The notes: generated from the letters alone by a model not told the origin. Positions 45,561-56,800 are shown, counted from the first letter of the stretch. The stretch: DNA of 64,000 bases from Maratus speciosus (GCA_963932465.1 OZ010799.1:159274761-159338760), one strand, 5' to 3'. Numbers and translations are program-made.

Positions 45561-46470
45561 TTCGTTTTTAATGAAGGAAAGAAGCTCTTCGACCTCCATT
45601 TATTTTACCATCGGTTCTTTTACGATTAAAATCCAACGCCATTTCAGAAGGTATCAACTTTAATAAAATAGAGCATAGGAAATGACCATAACTTCCCGCT
45701 GTAATTCCGAGAGAATTTAAATTTCTAATTTGTTTTTCACAGCTATCATACAATTCCCGAAGTTTTCTAACATTAGAAGCATTCTTTACCTGTTTTAAAT
45801 TTAATAATTCACTCATGTGTGCATTGATGACTAGGTCGTGACGACCGTAGCGAGCTTTTAACAAATCAACTGCAGTTTTAAAGTTTTCCTCCGAAAGCGA
45901 AAAACCTGCAACAGCATTATATGCACTACCTCCAAGAACAGATTTGAAGTAGAGAAATTTGTCAACAGGAGTTAAATTAGAATTCTTCTCGATTGCATTA
46001 GAATATTGCCCCCAAAATTCTAATCAGGAACTGCTGTCACCAAAAAATTTGTTTATAGTGAGCTTCGGCAATTTCATAGATCTCTCTAAATTTCCGTTTT
46101 GAGAAACGGATTCATTTTTCATAAAATTTTGAAAAGCATTATTTTCTTTTTGGGAGTTATGTTCATTTAAGAACTTCGTTATCTTATGACGCGATTCAGT
46201 TATTTTCTCACTGTAGGTTTCAGAACTTTCGATTTCTTTCTCAAAATCGTTGTCAGCAATAACATCTTGGATATCAGAGTATAATTTTTTTAATGATTCA
46301 TATTTGTCATTCAATTGATCCTTACAAATATTTAATAAATCATATTTATTTTCTAATGTCATAGAATCATCTTCAAGAGTTGTGCATATTTTTGTACACA
46401 ACTTTGTCGTTTGTGTGCGTAAGCCAGCTATTTTCTTTTTTAATGTTTCGATATTAGGGGTAGTCGACAT
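45560..46470 (-). pseudogene. BEL/Pao gag, interrupted by one stop and a frameshift
   Basis: Starts MSTTPNIETLKKKIAGLR on the minus strand, with a coiled-coil-like N-terminus rich in K/E/D. It reads on to LPKLTINKFFGDSSS, an in-frame TGA, then LEFWGQYSNAIEKN. That context normally has a tryptophan codon at the stop position, so a TGG-to-TGA change is likely. The same frame continues through PVDKFLYFKSVLGG, LLKARYGRHDLV and LLKLIPSEMALDF (DUF1759-like gag), before shifting frame near 45600 into EVEELLSFIKNEV. Confidence 0.85.
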
Positions 46471-46579
46471 ATTTATTTTTCAATCAATCAACAATAAAAA
46501 TAGCTTACCTCGAGCCTTCAGAATCAGAAATAATAAAATTCAATCATCAGTCCAGACATCACGGCGCAGGACGACAACA

Positions 46580-46911
46580 TGAGGACTTTCAAAGAACAGA
46601 CGACAAAATATATATTCTTCGAATCAGAAGTTAATCACACAATTCAATTAAATATGCAGAACGATTTTATCCATTCAAAATATATCATAACTGTAATAAT
46701 TAAAAGCTCGAAAATTTTAATATGAATAAGTTTATTATAACCAAGAAAAGCTTTGGTTCAGATCACATATAGCGGTGATCAGTCGCTTTCAGAATTTTAT
46801 TACATCTACATTGAAAACAAACTGAAAAATAGTAAAGTAAAATAGGGTTTCAATAATTCTTGGCGATGACTAATTTTCGCCAAGTCAAACAGAAAAAAGG
46901 GGGTTTTAACA
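46580..46911 (-). repeat. BEL/Pao 5' LTR
   Basis: 332 bp, same limits as the 3' LTR. Past its inner edge the minus strand reads TGTTGTCGTCCTGCGCCGTG, in which I could not recognise a standard tRNA primer site. Confidence 0.9.
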
Positions 46912-46916
46912 AATAA

Positions 46917-47300
46917 TAATAAAAAAAACTAAATTGTACCTTTTTCACATACTAAAATCGACAGGAATAAATTTTTTAACACATTTCAATACCCCTACTA
47001 GAACTGCAAATTGTTTAACTTTAGTTTTAATTTTCTTTAGTATTGTCTAAAGTTTTGTGCGAATAAGTATGTATTCGAATTCATTAATCATATAGTGTGT
47101 AGATTTAATAATTAATACTTATCCAAAATTCCACCAATAGGCATACAATTTATAATTAATCTGGTAAATAGTAATAATTTAGCAATATTATAAATACATG
47201 ATCTAACAGTTTGATAAAAACATATGAGAAATAATTCCTCTTTCATAGGGAAATTATATAAGCTTAATCATTTAAAATTGAACAACTGATTGTTTTCAGA
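46917..47300. repeat. Repeat Q, continuation after BEL/Pao
   Basis: Blocks CAATACCCCTACTAGAACTG and TTGTTTAACTTTAGTTTTAA match 10540-10590. Joined across the BEL insertion, the Q order is intact. Confidence 0.55.
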
Positions 47301-48230
47301 AATTGCATTCCAATTATATTTCAAAATAATTTTGTTTGTGCTTATACGTATCATTCAGGAGTTTCATAAAAATAAATATATTTGAATGATTATGTACACT
47401 TATCCCATTTCAAAATAATTTTCTATCAGAATTTCTTGGTAACGGGGGAAATCAGAAATGTAGAGGTTTCCAAGACATGCAGTTTTGCTTTTAACACATA
47501 TCAGAATTTTTTTCTTTTTGCCGCTGTTCTAAATATTCAAATTACAGATCTTATCTGATCTTATTTATCTTTTACTTCGACCAACGACGGTTAGTAAAAG
47601 TTAAAGTTTTAAGCAGAATGTTAATATAAAAGAGTATAATAAAATGATATTAAATAATAAAATAATATAAAATAATACAGATAAAATAATAAAATATTTG
47701 AAAAAGTATAAATAAAAAGTATAAAAAAGTATAAAATATACTATAAAAATATAAAAAATAATCGTTAGTAGTTTCCAAGTTCTCAAAAAGATGCAAGTCT
47801 CTAATATTTCCCAAAAACTTCCAAAAAAGAATTTTCGGGCATACTAGAGTACAGTAGGGTGGGGAGAAAAAACAAGAGTTAGAATTTTGATTTCGGATAG
47901 CAGCCAAAAGTTGCCTTTTAGTACCTCTATTATACGTGCAGAATTTCGGGAATTTTGAAGAACTCCTCCAGGGCTCTACCAGGGCCTTTATATTTTCATT
48001 GTTTCATACAACAGGTTCTTACCATAAATTATGCATTTGCAGGGTTTTTTGTTAATCGCGTTTGACATTTTTAAATTTAAAATGTTTAGTGTAACTTCCT
48101 TTATCATTTTTAAACTTTAAGTCTTTATTTTAAAATATCTGAAACGTTTTGTTGAGTTTTACGAATTGTTTGTTCTCATTTGTAGAGCCAAAATCAGTAA
48201 GAGTGGAAGTAAACCGGAGTTTACCCTTAC
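47300..48230. other. No gene; AT simple sequence
   Basis: About 47620-47765 is A/T-only low-complexity sequence that gives spurious hydrophobic frames on the minus strand. The rest is featureless. Confidence 0.45.
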
Positions 48231-50112
48231 TAGAAATTCAGTGGAATGCCCCCTATTTGGTGCTCCTTCAAAACTAAATGAAGTTGTTTTTTCAACAATA
48301 GCATACATTATAAAATATTACTTATATACAAGACAATAATTAAAACACAGCAGGAATAATAAAGATCCACCAAAATCAGAGGTAATTAAAATACGAAGAG
48401 AAAATATCGAAGAAATTTGGAAGAAAGCATCAATTATTGTAGTTTTCTAGTGGCGTATTAATCAATTGATAGAAAACTATTTTTCTGAATACTAGAAGCT
48501 TATTTGATTCCGCGAATAAAAAAAAATGATAATTACATGAAGAAGGTCCAGTTTCTCAAAGCTGAAGCTGTATGTAAAATTATAGACATTTTAGCGTGCA
48601 AATGCAAGCCAGTTCCTAAGTGTACCTGTGAAAATCTAAGAAGGTGCCCCTAAAATAACAAGAATTTCTTCTTGACGAAAGGTCAACAAGAAAGACGGTT
48701 ATTGGTACGCTCGATAAAGCCGAGACAAGTATATTGAGACAAAGAAAAGACAGAAAAACAAGGGACTCGATGAGGGCTGAAACGGCAAGTTTAAAGTCTG
48801 CAGCTTATCAGGACAGTACAGTTGTTATGTATTGTGACAGTGGTGATGAAGATAGATGTAGTAGCACTTCATCAGGGTGTAAAGAATTATTATCCATATC
48901 ACAATCATCTACTTTTAAAGAAGAGTCATAAATACAAATGAAATCACATCTGGCTACGGTTTCAAGGATCTGAAATCAGTATGGAGTTTCTGATAGATGC
49001 GTGGCAGCAATAGCTTCTGTAATTCTACAAGATGTTGGAATTGTAACAGAAAACGATTAATCACATACAACGGACAGTTGCATTGTATGCAGCGAACGAA
49101 AGAAAACTAGAGAATGTACTAAAAAAGATGATCTGTAAGCTTTAGAAGCAGGAATCGAATGTATGTATTTTTATGGAAGAAAATATGAAATCCTACATCA
49201 AGAGAAAATTGGAGCTAGATTACTATCGAACTATAAGTGAAGAACATATTTCTCTAATTGAAGAGCCATATTTACTGTCTCTGGGCAGTGTTCCCAGATT
49301 GGGGACTCTTTTGTCCCTAGATTGCTAATTGTCACCGTTTTTTTGAAATAGAAATATTCGGTCTATTTAAAATAGATTAAAAATTCTGAAAAATAGGATG
49401 AACTATCTATTTTAAAAAAGCGGTGAAAATCAAAAATCTGAATTAAAAAAGTCCCTAATCTGACAACACTGTATCTGGGACATATTATATCATCTTCAGG
49501 ATCAGGAAAGCATATTGCAGAAAGCACTTTAAAATACTGCAATGAAAACGACTTAAACCTTAAAAAGTTTATGGCTATAGGTTGTGACGGAACCAACTAT
49601 AAACACTGGGGAAGGAATGGTGCTATTAGAATCTTCGAAACAAAGATTAGTCGTCCTATGCTTTGGTTAATATGCCTGGTTCACGCAAACGAATTGCCAC
49701 TGCTTCATTTATTTTCTGAACTTGACGGACAAACTACATTTCCATGAGCATTTTCTGTTCCTATTGGAAAATTGTTGGATTACTGTGAACAACAGAAAGT
49801 TGTGGAATTAAACAAAATTTGCTCTTGTATCCCAGAAATGAACTCTGGAGAGTTAAGTACAGGCCAAAATTATTTTTATGACGTGTCAAGCAGTTTCATC
49901 TGGCCAATGCTCCTTAGATCTGGTAAATCGTAATCCAGGAAAAATGTCTCACTCTAGATGGTTGACAACTGCCAATCGACTACTTAGACTCTACATTGGA
50001 AGTCAGAATACTTCCCAAAATCTGAATAACTATGACTGAATTTGTAATGAAAGTATAAGCGCCTATGTTGTTTACTATGTAGTACGCATGCAGAAATTAA
50101 ATCATGTATACG
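48230..50112 (+). pseudogene. Decayed transposase-like gene with CDGTN / HANELPL motifs
   Basis: Plus-strand fragments in shifting frames read in protein order: VIKIRRENIEEIWKKASI; LINQLIENYFSEY; KVQFLKAEAVCKIIDILACK; GTLDKAETSILRQRKDRKTR; DRCVAAIASVILQDVGI; then, after a MITE, HIISSSGSGKHIAESTLKYC, KKFMAIGCDGTN, LICLVHANELPLLHLFSELD and LLDYCEQQKVVELNKIC; and near 49935-50010 HSRW-TTANRLLRLYIGSQN. The CDGT and H.NELPL motifs are ones I associate with a repetitive, uncharacterised arthropod protein family. The W-T-A-N-R-L part resembles the end of hAT-like RNase-H transposases. At least ten stops or shifts. It continues after the hAT insertion at 51438 (ALLRDLVV). Confidence 0.6.
49287..49471. 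mobile_element. 185-bp hAT-type MITE inside the pseudogene
   Basis: Ends CAGTGTTCCCAGATTGGGG and TCCCTAATCTGACAACACTG are inverted repeats. The flanks TCTCTGGG and TATCTGGG are an 8-bp duplication with one mismatch, and removing the MITE restores the reading frame of the host pseudogene. The interior is a palindrome carrying CACCGTTTTTTTGAAATAGA. Confidence 0.85.
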
Positions 50113-51429
50113 CAGGGCTTAATTTCTAACAAAAAAAGTACCGGAGCACTAATATTCTGCGGTACCGGTACAACAACCGTACCGCCCCCCCCCCCCCCTG
50201 TCACTCCAATCTGCATATTTATATTTCGTACATTATTTGCAAAATTTAAAGCATTTTGTTTTTCTTTAGCAAAATAAAAATTTTAAATATATCTATCAGC
50301 ATATACTTAGCTGTCAACTATTCCACATTTTTAGTTGTCACTCCTTCTGAAAAATAACCTTTGCCTAATTTTAATGTTATTTAATTGCCAAATTCTGCGA
50401 TTAAATAGGGTAAGGATTATGATTAGGAAATAATGTTAACACAAAAAAGGGATAGTTCAGATCTATGCATTTTTAAGAAAAAATGAATGAAGTTTACAGA
50501 AATTAATATTTATATGCTGAAGAGTGGAACAATCTTTTACAGTTTCGTATAAAAGGTGTATATCTTAAACTATAATCGATTCCTTCCGCATAACAATCTT
50601 TTGTGGTGGGTCCCTGAAAATCAGATTAAATTAAAAATTTGACACCGTTATTGGAAAGAATCGATGCTTTTATGGAAAAAGACGAAACACTGCTCGATTG
50701 CTTTCTATGAGAATAACAAAACATGGCAATTATATCTACTTACAAATGAAAGTGACTTCGTAAATGTGTGGAGCAGAGCCTTAGCATGGGTACCGTTCAT
50801 GATACAAAATAAAAAGAAAAATCACTAACGTGATTTTTATACTCGTTCGAAGACAAAAAACCTCAAACAAACAAAACCTCAAGCTGATGCTCGTTGGATA
50901 AAACAGGAAATATTCTTTTCAGGTTAAATAATTAAAAACCAGCCAATAAAAAAATCATCCTATTCTCACAAAAGAAAACAGAACTCAAAGCAAATTCATT
51001 GTTCAGTCTCTGAAGTGGCACCGTATAAACACGTCGCAGACATAAATTTTGAAACAGAAAAACACGATTTTGTTTCCCCTTCATTCTAATCTAAATAGCA
51101 TTAAAATTATTTGAAATAGAATATAATACGTAATTTTAAACGAGGCAAAGTTTTTTTTCTATACACGAATAAATAGAATTTTTAATGTAATCAGATTGAG
51201 CTCGAGTCAGTCCAAGCCCAAAAACCGATATAAAAATTGAGTCCATTTTATCTCCATCTCGTACGTATGCGACGTATTAAGTAACATATAAGGGTCTTCG
51301 TATAAAAGAAGTCAAAAGTTTGGAGATGGGAAGGAAATGAAAAGGCTCCGATGAATTTCGATCAATATTTAAATATTTACTAAAAACAGGGAAGTACCGG
51401 AGCCGGGCTCCGGCGCAAATTGAGCCCTG
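50113..51429. mobile_element. hAT-type element, 1.3 kb, perfect 8-bp duplication
   Basis: Starts CAGGGCTTAATTTCTAAC and ends CGGCGCAAATTGAGCCCTG. TGTATACG flanks both sides (50105-50112 and 51430-51437). The CAGGG terminus and 8-bp duplication are standard hAT features. The interior has a C-run near the left end, one degenerate coding-like patch (TLLDCF, near 50690) and no intact transposase. The 991-1782 sequence is an older relative. Confidence 0.9.
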
Positions 51430-51439
51430 TGTATACGCT

Positions 51440-51860
51440 CTTCTTAGAGATTTAGTGGTATGTTTATTAACGGTTTAATTAAATATATTAGACTGATTAA
51501 ATATTTAATACTAATTAAATAAACTGATTAAATATTTAATAATGATTAAATATTTAGATATTTAGATTTTTTATAAAAAAAAAATCTAATGAAATATTTA
51601 AAACTTATCCCAGAATAGTTAAAAAGAAATATATTTTAAAAATTTTTAAAAAAGTTTGAAAACTTGTAGAAAAACTTCGAGATGCAAGCAATTACCTTTC
51701 TCTAATGTTGAATTCACACCGTAAATTTCGAAAACTTGTATTTCAAATAAAAGAAAAGTGATTTTTCAACTTTTTCTCCACCAAAGTTATAAATGTAAAA
51801 TTTTATTAAAATTTTCTGCTGTAAAACTAAATTAAAATTAGGTGGAACATAATATATACC
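51440..51860. other. Tail of the transposase-like relic, then AT-rich sequence
   Basis: The first 40 bp continue the interrupted frame. The remainder includes short AATTAAATATTTAAT repeats (about 51475-51560) and no gene. Confidence 0.4.
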
Positions 51861-52084
51861 ACAAGGGCGGTGGTTCATTTTTGGACCACCTAATTTTAAT
51901 CCTTAAATGCCCCATTGGCACCAGAATATTGGAATGAAAAATTTCCTTTTATTGCATATGTGTGTGTGTGGGGGGGGGGGGGAGGCGGTTGCTTATTTTT
52001 AAATAAATTTATTTCTAAATTCCGGTGCCATTCATTCATTTCAGAATTTTGCGAATAGAAGTACCTTGCCTATGAAAGGGTTAA
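51860..52084 (-). mobile_element. TTAA MITE, 'ACACCAGAATT' family, inverted copy
   Basis: The right end CCTATGAAAGGGTTAA and the interior CCGGTGCCATTCATTCATTT match the complement of 7862-8078. The left end is eroded. A (TG)n plus G-run (51957-51982) has grown inside it. Confidence 0.6.
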
Positions 52085-52740
52085 TGTGCCTCTAAATGCT
52101 ACAAATTACTTAAAATATTTTTTATAGGATATTAAATAGGGTCACCGAGCCAGCAGTTGATCAAATAAAGTCAGTGTTATGGGGTTTTTATTATATTTCC
52201 TTCCTTTTAAGTTTCAGAAGTAAACTAACTTAATGGCTACAGCCCGTAGTGTATGTGCTATAATGGGCAAAAATGAAGTCTGCTGAAATTAAATAGCAAC
52301 AAAATTATACGCAAATAGTTTCTTTAATTTTAATTTTCCCAGTAGTTGACCAATCGATGAAATAAGTCGAAAATTCAAAAATTAATCTTTAAAATGTCAT
52401 GCTTAAGCTGTGATTAAAAATAATTCACATAAAATTATTATTTGAAATAAGCAAGATGGAAGTGGATTATTTTAACTTACCGTAATTGTCTCCAACTAAT
52501 CAAAAAGTAAATTTTTACATTTTCTAATAAAAAAATCATAAAATTGCTTCTCTTACTGCAGGCAGCGGACAAACATGTGACAACAGGTGCTCCAACATTC
52601 AAACTAAAATATTACGTCTAGTGCCGCGTGTAAAACTAATTTCTGCATGAAATAGTGCAATATTTCAAAAATTTGATCAATTTTTTTTGTAGGGGTATCA
52701 ACTACTGGTGCGATCACCCTATTTATTTTAGATTGTTAGC
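52085..52740. other. No gene recognised
   Basis: AT-rich, without TIRs or partner copies that I noticed. Confidence 0.4.
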
Positions 52741-52973
52741 TTAACCCTCTCGCTGCGCAACCCGAGATATTCTCGGGCATTCATTTTTCCGTCTAATTAA
52801 TACTATTTGGTTATTCCCACCAGTTATATTTTAGCGAAAATTTTGTCTGATTTAATCAGGACATTTTCCCCGAATTACGATTGACAAAAACTTCTGCTTT
52901 AAAGAACCGATGATAAAATATTAGAAATTCTGTAAAAGATTGGGAAGAATTACTTACTCAGCGATAGGGTTAA
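52741..52973. mobile_element. TTAA MITE, 'CTCTCGC' family copy 3
   Basis: TTAACCCTCTCGCTGCGCAA to CAGCGATAGGGTTAA, with CCGAGATATTCTCGG just inside the left end and CCCACCAGTTATATTTTAG inside. Its right TTAA is shared with the next MITE. Confidence 0.75.
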
Positions 52974-53165
52974 CCGGAAATTTTACTCAACGGTTATAAA
53001 AATATTTTACACCAGAATTTGTATTAAGAACTAGCTAACTTATTAATTTAACTTATTTCTCAATGGTACAAATTTGACTTATTTTAGAAAGAAATTTCTG
53101 GTTCGGATCGAGGTATTTTTATTTGGAACCGGTCGAAATGACTGCTATGGCGGTTCTAGTGTTAA
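52970..53165. mobile_element. TTAA MITE related to 13498-13705
   Basis: TTAACCGGAAATTTTACTC to GGCGGTTCTAGTGTTAA. ACACCAGAATTTGTATTAAG and AGAAAGAAATTTCTGGTTCG pair with the corresponding parts of the 13.5-kb copy. Confidence 0.6.
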
Positions 53166-53169
53166 AAAA

Positions 53170-53754
53170 ATTAACATTTTTATGCACTATAAAAGCACCC
53201 ATCTAAATAGACTAACAACGTTTTATATTACTTTAATTAGATCATAAATGTTTAGATTTCCTTTTGATTGTATTTAGATTTTCATTATATATATATATCA
53301 GAAACCCTTGATATGCACGCCAAAGCTTACAGTTTTTAAGTTTCCTTTTAAACTCCGTTAAAATACATTAAAACGATTAAACCAGTTAAGAACGCATTTT
53401 TTCTGGACATTTGTAAGTAGTTTATATATTTTTTAAACTACTGATAGTAGTGTTAATTTTGATATTTATTTATTTAATTAATTTTTTAAGAAATTCGTAC
53501 CTATACAAAAGCATATACATAGCATGTTCCGCAGTGTTCTATAACGACAGACCTTTATCAACTTTACCAGTTAATTGACTGGGATCGTATACGTTCTTTT
53601 ATCATGAGTAAGGTTAGTGTGCCTTATGAGTAACCCGTATTGCTAATTTTGTCGATTTTTGAATACTTCTATTTCCGAATAGCAACTGTAAGAGCTAATT
53701 GTTGTAGCAATGTTTTATAACAAAAATTTTTAAAAGTTGTGCCATTAATAATTT
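53170..53754. other. No gene recognised
   Basis: AT-rich, with a short TA run near 53287. Nothing else seen. Confidence 0.4.
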
Positions 53755-54000
53755 TATAGATATTTATTATAAAGCATAATAAATATATTATATTATAAGC
53801 AACGTTGTCGTCATTTCAACTGTGACAACGATCTGACCAGTCAAATTTTTTAGCTTTTAATCATCACACAATTTCAATTTTTTCAATCACACAAATTCAA
53901 ACAAAAAAATTGTTTCGAATGCCATTTGTCTAAGTTTTGCTTCTTAATTGATTGACTTCTTAAAGCTTTTAAAGTAATTTGAAAACAGGTTTTTTTGTTT
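53755..54000 (+). mobile_element. Degenerate Helitron fragment
   Basis: TTATTATAAAG, CGTCATTTC, GACCAGTCAAATTTTTTAGC and TTCGAATGCCATTTGTCTAA follow the order of the 23410 Helitron 5' half. The 3' end is missing. Confidence 0.4.
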
Positions 54001-54504
54001 GTAAAATCACGCCTATCTGGTGCAATCCCATTACTGAAGTATTGGATATAATTGCGCCCTACCCGACTCGTGTCAATGGAACAATGGAACAATGTAGTCG
54101 TTTTCTGGATTCCCTAGCTGCCTTCCAAATTTACATCCGGAGTAGAAGTATTACTGTGGTAGAGACCTACACACACAGCTTGGTATTCAATTAAATCATT
54201 ATGCAAAACAAATAATAAATAGTATTTTGCTATATATTTCTTTTATAAAATAAATAATGTAAATTACTTTGAAACAAAAATCGTAAAAGCAAAGGATAAA
54301 GAAAAGTCATTAAATTATAAATATGAATGAATATATATGTGTTTAGTATAATTTAATTTGTAAAAATATATGTTTTGTGAATATGTTAGGTATTTCGGAA
54401 AAAGGCCAATAATTTAAAAATTTTGTATTATTTTATATGCTAATTAACTGTGTGATAAAAACTCACATATGCTTCAGACGAAAATAGGGCGATAAAAACT
54501 TAAA

Positions 54505-54756
54505 GTGGGACACACGGACGCCATAGAAAACATGAGAAGAACGAAGCCAGTCAAAAATATTTATGACGCTTTCAGGACTGACAGGGCTAATATTTATGGG
54601 TATCATCGTGTGTGGCAAAGGGGTCCGGAGTTCGCAAGTGACGTAAAATCCCCGGAATTGAAGAGGAAAATTAACTATGCGCCGGGAAAGGATGAACACG
54701 CCCATAAGAAGGGTACGAGCAGCGAACCGCAGCAAAGAGAGAAGATGCACCAGTAA
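54505..54756 (+). CDS. Unidentified 83-codon open frame, possible exon
   Basis: The frame starts MGHTDAIENMRRTKPVKNIY and ends REKMHQ. It is noticeably less AT-rich than the flanks and rich in charged residues. The stop lies in CACCAGTAAGTGAG, which would also serve as a 5' splice site (CA|GTAAGTGAG), so it could be an exon. The minus strand is open over the same interval (54463-54750), which weakens the coding claim. I recognise no domain. A GC-richer piece of an unknown repeat is equally possible. Confidence 0.2.
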   Translation: MGHTDAIENMRRTKPVKNIYDAFRTDRANIYGYHRVWQRGPEFASDVKSPELKRKINYAPGKDEHAHKKGTSSEPQQREKMHQ

Positions 54757-54823
54757 GTGAGAAGTACCACTCGACGAATAAAAAAAATACCATATTCTAC
54801 TAATGAAATAAGCCCATTTTTAC

Positions 54824-55065
54824 TTATGGAGGAATTTTTTTGAAGAGAAAAGGGACACTTGGATTTTGATTTCCATCTTGATCTCTCGCCCTGAAAAGAG
54901 TCCGGCGACTAAGACATATCTCTTCGTCACCCTGTGCAGAACATGAAAAGGAAACATGATCTTGGAGGTCGCAAACCTTTTTTAGGAAACCTGATCTCGG
55001 TGGTCGCAAACATTTCTTATTGCCAGTGATGGATAAATCCTTCATCACCCTGTAGTATATGCGGA
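54824..55065. repeat. Short direct repeats (GGTCGCAAAC, CATCACCCTGT)
   Basis: CTTCGTCACCCTGTGCAG and CTTCATCACCCTGTAGTA bracket two copies of GA(A)CNTGATCT-GG-GGTCGCAAAC. No gene is evident. The minus-strand 74-codon frame has no motif. Confidence 0.35.
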
Positions 55066-55215
55066 CTGAAGTCTGACTGAGGAATACGACTTCATTGTTC
55101 TATCACCATTAGCTGATGAAATGGGATGTTACACCGAAAAGCACACCAGATTTAGTTAAACGAATGTTCCTGTTATCCCGTGATTGTGTATATACGCTCA
55201 GCCTAAAAGAAACTA

Positions 55216-55390
55216 CCGTAATTTCGGGTGTATAGCCCGCGGATCAAACAATCGTGTTTCGACCCAGAAATTTTTAAAAATAAAATGTAACTTTTTAGAT
55301 CACGGTAAATATTGGTCTTCAAATAATGAATAAAATTTCTGGGTCCAAACTGAATTGTTTGATCTGCGGGCTATACACCGGAAATTACGG
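55216..55390. mobile_element. TA-flanked palindromic MITE
   Basis: TA-CCGTAATTTCGGGTGTATAG and its near complement, ending ACACCGGAAATTACGG-TA. The arms continue through GCGGATCAAACAAT/ATTGTTTGATCTGC. Probably mobilised by a Tc1/mariner-type transposase (inference from the TA). Confidence 0.85.
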
Positions 55391-55394
55391 TATA

Positions 55395-56745
55395 TAAACT
55401 TGAATGTGCTCAGTTAAAGAGACTTTTACAATTTGAAATGTGCAAACAATATCATCATAGTGATAGGAACAATCCATGATGTACAGAGTGCTTTCGTCCC
55501 TTTCGTCTGAGGTGTATGGTGAGAAAACTTTTAAATACTTTAATATTTTGACCATAAAATTATTTTGTATTGATAATATATGTGTATAGGGATTTTTGTG
55601 TTTAAATATGTTGCAGGCAAAATTTTTAGTGAAAATATGAGTGAAATATCATTATTATGGACTAAACAAAATATAAATATTATAATTGGTAATGTGTCCA
55701 CAACTTGGCTAAAAAGCCCATCTATGTTGTGCTGTGAGAAATGCTGTCAAAATCAATATGAAGTTCATAATAATTATGCTTTTATATAAGAAATTTACCT
55801 GAAATAATAAAATTTGATTCTTTATGTGATTTCCTATCCTTTTCTTTGAATCACTATTCTTATTCTTTCTTTTCAGATGCTTAAATTCAGGAGTTTTAAG
55901 AGTTAATTTTATAAAATATAAAATCGTAAAAATTACCACCCACTGAATCCTGAATATAATTTTGTACGTTAAATAAGTCGAGCATGAGTTATTGACGTAT
56001 TTATTTTAGTATTAAAAATTTAACCACCTCTCATTCTCTTAATTCAACATTACTCTCTTTTGATCTTCTCACAACGCGGATCGAGTAACATTTCTATTAA
56101 TTGTGCTAACCACTTTATTGTCGCGTGACCAAGTGTGTTGGTGATGGATCGTCACCACAATTACGTTTTTCAATGCAGTGGGAGCCATAGAAGAATGTTT
56201 AAACGCGGCTGGTGCTTACAATAAAATTAAAGTTTGAGAATAAGTAAAATATACAATAGAAATATTAGTGTAACAATATAAGAAAAAAAATGTCCATTAG
56301 TTCCTATCATACCTGAACAGTCCATAAACAGGCGATAAATCTTCCAAATGATGCCGCTGCATAAAAAAAAATACTCCTTTCAAAAACCATACATTATAGT
56401 TTAATACAATATTTAAATGCTTAAGAACAGTTCGAAAAGTGGAAAAATTAAAAATATTTACATATTTACATCATGAAAAAATATAAATAATTACATGAGA
56501 GATTAATAAAAAGCGATAGTAGAAACTCTAAATTAGGAGAGTTCAAACTAACTACTACAATTAAAAACATATTTCAATGAGTAATTTAAGAGAGAAAGAG
56601 GACGGCCACTGCTTAATCTGGTAACTCTAAGAAAATAGTAGAAAAAGCAGTAAAAAAGATGAGAAAAGTTTTAAAAAGAGTAACATTAGAAGGGTAATCA
56701 AAGTTTAAAGCGTAGTATATATTTTTAAACAATACTATGCGGCGC
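55395..56745. other. 1.35 kb with no gene recognised
   Basis: AT-rich. Small frames at 55580-55789 and 56613-56804 have no motif or splice context that I can support. Confidence 0.4.
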
Positions 56746-56800
56746 TGCCCCCTACGAGCTATGCTCACCAACCCCCGTTCAGACACCGCAGACTCTAAAA
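56746..56800 (-). mobile_element. Degenerate Helitron 3' terminus (minus strand)
   Basis: The minus strand reads GTTGGTGAGCATAGCTCGTA then GGGGGCAGCGCCGCATAG. This is similar to 38717-38790, but the terminal CTAG and hairpin are eroded. Confidence 0.45.

Larger units (their letters stand above)
42786..46911 (-). mobile_element. BEL/Pao LTR retrotransposon, internally deleted
   Basis: Two direct LTRs enclose minus-strand gag, protease and integrase relics. AATAA flanks the element (42781-42785 and 46912-46916), a 5-bp target duplication as expected for this group. At about 4.1 kb it is shorter than usual because reverse transcriptase and RNase H are missing. It inserted into repeat Q, whose sequence resumes at 46917. 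Confidence 0.9.

Noticed and set aside
47601..47907. Hydrophobic minus-strand frames resembling membrane proteins
   Set aside because: They are translations of A/T-only low-complexity sequence.
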